Below are positions 57,054-64,000 of a DNA stretch of 64,000 nt, one piece after another. Within the stretch, counting starts at the first letter, position 1; every line of letters begins with the position of its first letter. The stretch spans positions 14,852,363 to 14,916,362 of the forward strand of contig CM040449.1 in NCBI GenBank assembly GCA_022749755.1, given 5' to 3'. The DNA comes from Azadirachta indica. Taxonomy: Eukaryota; Streptophyta; Magnoliopsida; Sapindales; Meliaceae. The translations under genes were made by a program, and so were the position numbers. The notes under the pieces were generated by a model. That model saw nothing but the letters and a program-made list of their open reading frames with translations, had not been told where the DNA came from and searched no databases.

Positions 57054-58068
57054 ACCAGAAATTTTGTGTCTTTATTACTTCTACTTTTTTTCCTTTAACT
57101 AAATATATTATCTACATTCTAAACTTTCTCTTCTTCGTCATTTGCCTAGAATTCCTATCTAAAAGCCTTTCTGAAAGGTACGATGACTCTTCTTTAGGTT
57201 TGACTATTTTTTTCTTCTACAAATTATGGGATTCAAATTTTTTTTTTTGGCTTTTAAAGGGATTAATTGTTAGTTTCTTTAATTTGATATGGTATTAATT
57301 CTTAATTCTATAGATTTCTTTCAATTTCATTTACTCAGCAAGTGATTTTTCTATGTTTTGGATAATGGCTATATTAAGTTTTTTATTTTGTTTTATTGAT
57401 TAAAATTTGAGTCAAACATGATATTCTAAGGAATGGAATTACTGTCTCTTGAATTTTTTATAGTGTAGAGTGCCTTATGGTCTTGCTAGTCTTAAATTTT
57501 CCTTTAAATCTTACCCATTTTATTTTATTAAATTTGCAATAAGTAAATTATGTTATGCTGTTAATTTAAGGTTGAACAACTGTATGAATGCATGTCCAAA
57601 AAAGTCAATCAATGTTTCTCAAGTCATTAACTCAAATTCAAGTTAATTTAGTGTATTATATTAATATTTGCCGGTAATGCATGTGCTACTTCATTTTCCC
57701 TCAAGATTGGTTAATCAATGTGTAAATTAACAATAACTTAGGGATATAGTTATGTGAATTGCAGTCAATTGGTACACCTTTTTAAGATTAATCCTCTAGA
57801 CTCACAGGTAATGAAAATTGTGAACGAACAAAATCATTGATTGTTTGCATAGAGGTAAGTTTAGGTGAATCTTTGTCTAGAGAGCATATAAAAAACAATG
57901 AACACTAAATAAAATGTATGTTTAAATAAATATAATTGGAGATTTTGGGAAAGGTAGATTTGTTTGGTTTTTAGTAATAATAAATTTGAAAATAATGGTT
58001 ACTTAAAAAGTGATGGAGGAAAGGGGCTAATAATCATCTAATCGGTCATAAAATGTCTGAAATAGAGC
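57054..58068. other. AT-rich noncoding DNA
   Basis: No gene was recognised. The 88-codon open frame at 57032-57298 is T-rich, hydrophobic and partly within the MULE terminus, so it is unlikely to be coding. Confidence 0.45.
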
Positions 58069-58076
58069 GTTGTTAT

Positions 58077-58493
58077 TATAAGTGGGTAGAAAATCGAACC
58101 GAACTAAACCAAACCGTAAGCGAACCGAAATTTACGGGTTCGGTTCGGTATTTTATGTAATTTGGTCCGATTTCGATTTTTAAAATTAAAAATTTAGAAT
58201 TTTCGATCTAATTTCAGTTTTGATCTAAACAACTCAAATCGGATGAAAAATATTATTTTTTAATATTTTCATTTAAATGATATTATTTTATTGTATTTTC
58301 ATAAAACGATTTCGTTTATTACACTAAAAATTTTTTAAAAAATAACAAATTTATTTAAAAATCGAATCGACCTGAAAACCAAACCGATTGGTTCAATTTT
58401 AATCCGGTTCTAACATGTAATCGGTTCGGTTTGATTCGAATTTTCGAGTCTGATTTTTCAAAACTCGAACCGAACCGAACTGCACCACCCCTA
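58077..58493. mobile_element. hAT miniature element (417 bp)
   Basis: The inverted ends carry the GGTTCGGTTCGG / CCGAACCGAACC words typical of a widespread plant hAT miniature family. The right end, read inversely, is TAGGGGTGGTGCAGTTCGG. The left end is TATAAGTGGGTAGAAAATCG, somewhat worn. A perfect 8-bp target duplication GTTGTTAT flanks it at 58069-58076 and 58494-58501, the hallmark length for hAT. It has no coding capacity. Confidence 0.92.
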
Positions 58494-58501
58494 GTTGTTA
58501 T

Positions 58502-59185
58502 TTCATTTTTCTTTTCTTATTATTTGGTTCTCAATTTTATAACAACAGGGAAAAAGATTAATGAATAATATTGTTTTTGAATATAGAAGAATAAATTATA
58601 TAAGTCAAATAATTTTGTTACTTGCCGTAATGCAGTTTTTTTTCTTATTTAATTGATATAACTTTATTGTAAAAATGTGAAGATCTATTTTCAGATAGTG
58701 TATACTTATTAATTTATGAAATTCTCATTGAAATGTGTCAACGTAAAACAAGGTACAATCCTAATATAATGTTTTCTTAATTAGAAATTATGTTTGGATT
58801 TTCATATCCTAAATTGATGTTCCATAGATCTTTTGTCACTTCGTTTTCTTAGTGCCAAGAATACTTAATTTTGAAAATAAAATAAAATTAACATGTATTC
58901 ATTAATATATTTGCATCCACCAACCAGTTTCATACACTTCGGTATCAGTACCTAATTTAACAGTTTATGTATTTGAATTGCTGAATATTTTTCCTAAAAT
59001 ATTTTTTATTGGAGGCTAAATTATAAGGTGCAATAGTTAATTTGCATCACTGTAGAGTTTTATTTTTATGTGCAAATTGTACAAGTTTGTTAAACAAAAT
59101 TTAATTGTAGATAGATTTTACTCCATACTCATTTATCATTTTATTTGACTAATAGAATTGGACGTACATAATCGTTGATTGGAAC
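58502..59185. other. AT-rich region upstream of the CACTA transposase gene
   Basis: No coding sequence was found. It probably includes the promoter of the gene at 59186, but no distinct element could be picked out, and no CACTA terminus was found here. Confidence 0.4.
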
Positions 59186-61679
59186 ATGGATAAGAGTTGG
59201 ATTCAACTTCGAACTAGAGGGAAACCAGAGTACAATAAAGGAGTGAAGGAATTCATTAGATATGCTACTGACCACATGAAAGCAGAGAGCGATAAGATTT
59301 TATGTCCGTGTAATAGATGCAATAACTACTGTTATAGGCCTATAGATCATGTAGAAGACCATTGTATACTTATGGAATGGTTATGGGGTACACTACGTGG
59401 TACATCTTGGTGAAGAACTAAGAGATGTAAACTATGAAGATGTACGTCATGACCATTCAGAAGATGAAGATGAATTTGATGAAATGCATGAAATACTAAA
59501 TGACCTTCATCCTAGTAATTCTGTTGATAACTGGCAATCTGTAAACGAAAGTAGTACCTATAGTGATAACGCAAAATTTCATCTTTGGGGGAGAACAAAA
59601 CACATTCACAAAATTGATGAGAGATGCAGAGCAGGAATTATATCCTGGTTGTCAGAATTTTTCTAAAATGTCATTCATTGTTAAGTTGCTTCACTTAAAG
59701 ATAATTAATAAGTGGAGTAATAAATCTTTCACAATGTTGCTTGAGCTACTGAAAGAGACATTTCGTAGCAGTAACACATTACCAAATTTGCATTATGAGG
59801 CTAAGAAAGTTATGCGGGATATAGGCCTTGGTTATGAAAGAATTCATGCGTGTAAAAATGATTGTGTGCTATTCTGGAAGGAATAGGAAAAAGGAAAAGA
59901 ATGTCCAAAATGTCATGCTCCAAGATATGTGTTTGATAATGGCAAAAGAAAGGACTACCATGTTATCTTACAACGACTTCCCCATGACTACCATGTTATC
60001 TTACGACTTCTCGCTGTTGTATTACGTGGATTCTTGAGCAAGGATGTTCGTTTGGCAATTACTGAATTATGTTTGTACTTTTAAGGAATTCACTTGCAAG
60101 AATTTGAAAACGGATGTGTTGGAACAACTTAGCAAAGATATTGTCTCGATACTATGCAAGCTGGAAAAATTATTTCCTCCATCTCTTTTTGATATTTTGA
60201 TTCACTTAACCATTCACTTAGCACAAGAGGCAATGGTGGCTGGACCAGTTCAATGTCGGTGGATGTATCCATTCGAAAGGTAATGTTTATTTTTCTCTTT
60301 TAAATTTTTTGTTTAATTTTTGGGTTTTTTTTTTCATATATTTTAGTATCTTTAAGAGAATATCTAACAATTTTCTACTATTGTCAGGAAAATGCACTAT
60401 GTTAGAAATAAAGCATATATCCTAAAGGCTCAATAGCTGAAGGATATTCATGAATGTTTGACATTTTGTTCTATGTACTTTCGTAATGTTGAGACAAGTT
60501 TTAATCGACCAAAACGGAACAATGATGGATATGAAGGTGAACAAATAGAAGGTCTATCGATTTTCCAACAAAAAGTTCGTTGTTTAGGAGCAGCGATCGA
60601 TGATGAGCTTAGTTTGATCGATTGGGCAAAAATTCGTTGGTATGTGCTGAATAATTGTGATGAAGTGCGACCGTATATATTGTAAGTTAACTACTCCAAA
60701 TTGATTTATATACTTTGCAATATGTTAGCTTGATGCTTTATTATAGATTTAGTTTAATTGTATACAGGGAGCATAAGTCAGAACTTGAAAGGCAAAATGT
60801 AAAGAATGTAGATAAGCAACAAGAGTTAGAATTTCACCAGTGGTTTGCTATGCATGTGAGCACATACATTCACAAAGAAGTACTTAATTTTTTTATTTTT
60901 TTTTTTTTTTTGTGAAAAGCAATTAAGACCATTTATTTTATGTTCAGCTTATTTTTGTAAGTATGTGTGTTAATAGGTTCAATGGCTCGACAAACAAGGA
61001 TCGTCAAAAATTACTGAAGGGTTGAAAATTTTGTCTATTAGACCTGATAAAATAGTGACACGCTACGCTGCATGTATTCTTAACGGGGTCAGGTTTCATA
61101 CACAAGATCGTGATGGTCGTCGTAAAACTCAACATAGTGGAGTGGTTGTTAAAGGAGACCATAAGGGTAAGAGTACTGATTTCTACGGGGTGCTGAAAGA
61201 TATTATTGAGCTTTCTTATCTTGGGGGGAATCGGGTGGTCATTTTCAAGTGTGATTGGTAGGACCTCAATGATGCAAAGGGAATCCAGATTGATGAGCAT
61301 AAGATTATACGCGTAAATACTAATAAAACATGGTACAACAAGGAACCATTTGCGAGTTATAGATATGTCACAACCTCGAGGAAACTATGATGTTCTAGAA
61401 GAAGAAGTAGAAGAAGGTTATGGGTTAGAAGCTGAAGATCTATTTCAGCAACCAGAGTCACATGTCATTAGTAATATTGTTGGGATTGATGATGATGAAG
61501 TTTTGTTGTGTAGAGATGATATGGATATGATTGTTGTAGATGTGAATGACGAAGCTAAAAAGATGACCGATAAGAACTCTATTGATGATGACAATGATGC
61601 CGGTGACACGAACTTGAGTAATGAAGACATCGAGGAAGATTATGTTTCTTCTAATGATGATAATTATTCGGTTATTTAG
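59186..61679 (+). pseudogene. CACTA TNP2-like transposase, catalytic core deleted
   Basis: The N-terminal Transpos_assoc domain (59186-59400) reads MDKSWIQLRTRG and LCPCNRCNNYCYRPIDHVED. An acidic stretch follows. After a frameshift near 59570 comes the start of Transposase_21: FTKLMRDAEQELYPGCQNFS, RIHACKNDCVLFWKE, a stop, then ECPKCHAPRYVFDNGKRK (to about 59955). It then jumps to DYHVILQRL and AVVLRGFLSKDVRLAITELC, far downstream in intact proteins, so the DDE core is gone. DUF4218 follows (EQLSKDIVSILCKLEKLFPP, GPVQCRWMYPFER, intron 60282-60387, FCSMYFRNVETSFNRP), two more introns (about 60682-60766 and 60889-60976), then DUF4216 (DFYGVLKDIIELSYLGGNRV) and an acidic tail to 61679. Intact TNP2 binds and cuts CACTA ends; this copy cannot. 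Confidence 0.88.
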
Positions 61680-62115
61680 TTTCATTCTTGTCTATTTTTT
61701 AATATTTTTATTTTATTAGATATATAATTTTTTTATACTGTTTGTTAATTTTCGTTGTTCATTGTTCTGTTCTTATGATTATACTTGTTTTTGAGGAAAC
61801 TTCCTTTGCTGGAATTATATTTTCTGTTTCAACTGCAAGGATTAGATGCTTGTAAATAAATTAATACAATATTTCTACATGCTTTGAATTAAGGTTTGTT
61901 TTCATCGCCTCTTTAACTTTGTGATCGATGAGTTACAGGTGATATGCTAAAACTTTATTCATATACTTACATAAAGCTTGTATTTTATATATTAAATATA
62001 TTATTATTTCAATAAATGATATTGTTGATGTATGCTTTATTTATGACAGGTTATTGAATTGCTAGCTATGGCTACCGGATGAGAAGGCTATGATCGAGGG
62101 CAAAGAATCCTGTGC
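61680..62115. other. intergenic region of the CACTA element
   Basis: AT-rich sequence lies between the two plus-strand CACTA genes. It probably contains the 3' end of the first and the promoter of the second. No specific signals were distinguished. Confidence 0.4.
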
Positions 62116-64000
62116 ATGATGAGATCGTCATCAAGTCAGCATGATATATTAACTCTCGAATCAAAATTATTATCACCTGCAAAAATGTCTCAGCTTCCAC
62201 GTATAGTACGCTCATCCCCTCGAAAACTCTCCCAATCATCAAGTGCACCTCTACCTATGCCTTCACATACACTTCGCTCACAGTGAGCAAAATTCTCCTT
62301 CTGGAATTAGAGACAACGAAAATGGTATGTCAATTCTATTTAAAATACTTGTAAAATTAAATTTCTACTTTTTTGAGGTATTTGGAAATAGATTTTGATA
62401 GTATTGCTACAAATTAGTGTAAGTAGTATTAACTACGTTATAATTTATGTATTTTTGCTGAGGATAACATTATGATACTTAAGTTACTCATTATAATTAC
62501 AAAGTGGTTAACAGTATATGGTTTAGAACATGAGATTTTGGCATATCATGCCTTCAAGATTTGAAGGGTGCGAATGAGAAAGATTGAATATAAATTAAAA
62601 AATATATATTATATATTATTAATATATTATACTTTCTAGAAACTTAATCATGAATCAGATGTAGGTTTGCCAAAGAAGAAGAAAGGAAGAGAGGAGACAC
62701 GTGGTCTTGAGCTAGCAAAAAGAAGATGATATCCCTGAACATACGATGAGGGCTGTTGGAGAGTGTAGTCAATTTTATATCACCGATTTAGGGTGTATTG
62801 TTAGAAGACATGCACCGTTACAAGTTAAAGGTTGGAGTGAAATCCCGAGAGCAGTTGTCGAAATGTTGATTAAGCTTGTTCGTGTAAGTATTCTATTTTA
62901 TTCTGTCAAATTTACCAATATAAATGCAGGCATAGATATAAAGTTACACATATGCAATTTTGAAATTCTAAATATATCATGTTACTGCCTTAAAATTCTC
63001 AGGACAAATTCGTATTAAGCGTTGCAGCTCACGTAGATTTGGCTATTGAAGAGGATATGAAGCGTAGATATTATAGATGGCGTTATACTCTACATCAAAA
63101 ATTTCTTCAGCATGCAACAATGGATGAAGCACTTGCACATCCAACCAAAAATATTGAAGCAGATGATTGGAAATATCTTATTAATTTGTGGGAAAGTGAG
63201 AAATGGATGCTATGTTTAATTCTCAAAAGGAATCAGAAAACTATTATTAGTTTATGTTAATGGCATAATACTTTTGAGTTATAATTATTGAATCACTATT
63301 TTAGAACTTGTATCAGGAATTAGTGAGAAGAACAAGACAAATAGAGAAAAGCTACAGCTCACTCATTATGCTGGGTCAAAGGCATTTAGTCGCATTAGGA
63401 CTGAAAATGTATGTGGATTTCTGTGTTTTCTTTTATATTTGTGATTATATATTATGAAAGATATTTTGAATGATTTATGTTATTCTCGAAATATATAGAA
63501 AAATTCTGAAACTGGAGAAGATCTCAGCCGTATTGGCATGTTCCAAATGACTAGATTTAGCGAGAAAAAAGGAAAATGGGTCAATGACAGTGCGCCAAAT
63601 GCCTTTGTAAGTATGTATAATAATTCTTATTTTTATTAGCCATATTTCTTAAAATTATACTTATTCCTAATATATTTTATCCAGAACGAATTAGAATCTC
63701 TCCGAAACAAATCACCAATGGAGCAATTTGAATGTGAATTTGAAGATCACATTTATGAGAAAGTTTTTCCTTCCAAGTCAGGTCACATCCATGGCTATGG
63801 AGCAGGACCAAAGCCGAAAAAATCTTCTGAATTAGCACGTAGAAATGCACAATTGGAGGAAGCTAATCATAAGATGGAGGAGGGCACTCAAGTCACTATT
63901 GATGCTACACAAAGGGCTGACGAGGCAGCTAAGGTGGCTGCTGAAGCTACGAAAAGGGCTGAGCTCGCAGAGAAACAATCTTCATTGTTAGCTGCTGAGA
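62116..64000 (+). pseudogene. CACTA Transposase_24 (Ptta/En/Spm) gene, truncated by window end
   Basis: Exon 1 (62116-62333) starts MMRSSSSQHDILTLES and is serine-rich (SSPRKLSQSSSAPLPMPSHT). A stop at about 62287 is followed by EQNSPSGIRDNEN in a shifted frame and a GTATGT donor. Exon 2 (from 62665) has a lysine/arginine-rich start, then AVGECSQFYITDLGCIVRRH and VKGWSEIPRAVVEMLIKLV with a GTAAGT donor. Exon 3 (63003-63230) has DKFVLSVAAHVDLAIEEDMK and DDWKYLINLWESEKW. Exon 4 (about 63318-63410) has SEKNKTNREKLQLTHYAGSK. Exon 5 (63500-63605) has ETGEDLSRIGMFQMTRFSEK. Exon 6 (from 63685) has MEQFECEFEDHIYEKVFPSK then a coiled coil rich in A, E and K to the window edge. It is the partner gene of the TNP2-like transposase upstream. 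Splice sites look good, so only the exon 1 stop clearly breaks it. Confidence 0.8.

Noticed and set aside
61445..61685. two minus-strand frames rich in S, I and N
   Set aside because: They lie opposite the acidic tail of the CACTA transposase; GAT-rich codons give open frames on the reverse strand.

Overview
The window is AT-rich, gene-poor nuclear DNA from a plant, most likely a eudicot. It carries plant-specific transposon families: CACTA/En-Spm, Mutator-like elements (MULEs) with a DUF1985/ULP1 protease-type gene, Ty1-copia, and hAT and MULE miniature elements. It also has a fragment of the plant-only DUF620 family and plant-type GT...AG introns. No complete, uninterrupted host gene was found. 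There is no recognisable rRNA, tRNA or CRISPR. The species cannot be named from the sequence alone.

Layout. 0-5 kb: noncoding AT-rich DNA with a diverged direct duplication of about 1.1 kb. 5.9-10.1 kb: a probable non-autonomous CACTA element bounded by inverted CAYTACTAGAAAAA ends. 11.3-11.8 kb: a decayed copia-type gag on the minus strand. 13.2-13.8 kb: a 620-bp MULE miniature element with a 9-bp target duplication. 14.0-15.5 kb: a degenerate minisatellite of about 45 bp per unit, interrupted by a small element with terminal direct repeats. 17.0-18.3 kb: a broken CACTA-associated Transposase_24 (Ptta/En/Spm) gene. 20.9-22.0 kb: a DUF620 pseudogene with a retained intron. 24.8-27.0 kb: a foldback element and local tandem duplications. 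27.7 kb: a short RRP5-like S1 exon. 28.0-30.4 kb: two copia remnants in opposite orientation, one interrupting the other's gag, the second cut off by a CACTA terminus at 30371.

The core of the window is two large Kaonashi-type MULEs. MULE I runs from about 31.2 kb to at least 42.4 kb. MULE II runs from 45140 to 57044, with long terminal inverted repeats and a decayed 9-bp target duplication. Each carries a plus-strand DUF1985 gene (with a ULP1 cysteine-protease domain only in MULE I) converging on a minus-strand MuDR transposase with a SWIM zinc finger and zinc knuckle. All four genes are broken by stops and frameshifts.

The most striking structure is noncoding. Each MULE holds three arrays of short palindromic words at equivalent places: upstream of the DUF1985 gene, between the two genes, and upstream of the transposase. 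The outer words differ between arrays, but four of the six share a core of the form CGAAA-spacer-TAC-TTTCG or a close variant. One array contains a perfect 73-bp inverted repeat with a 4-nt loop.

57-64 kb: a hAT miniature element with a perfect 8-bp target duplication, then the plus-strand gene pair of a CACTA element. The TNP2-like transposase has lost its catalytic core by internal deletion, and a Transposase_24 gene follows and runs off the window.
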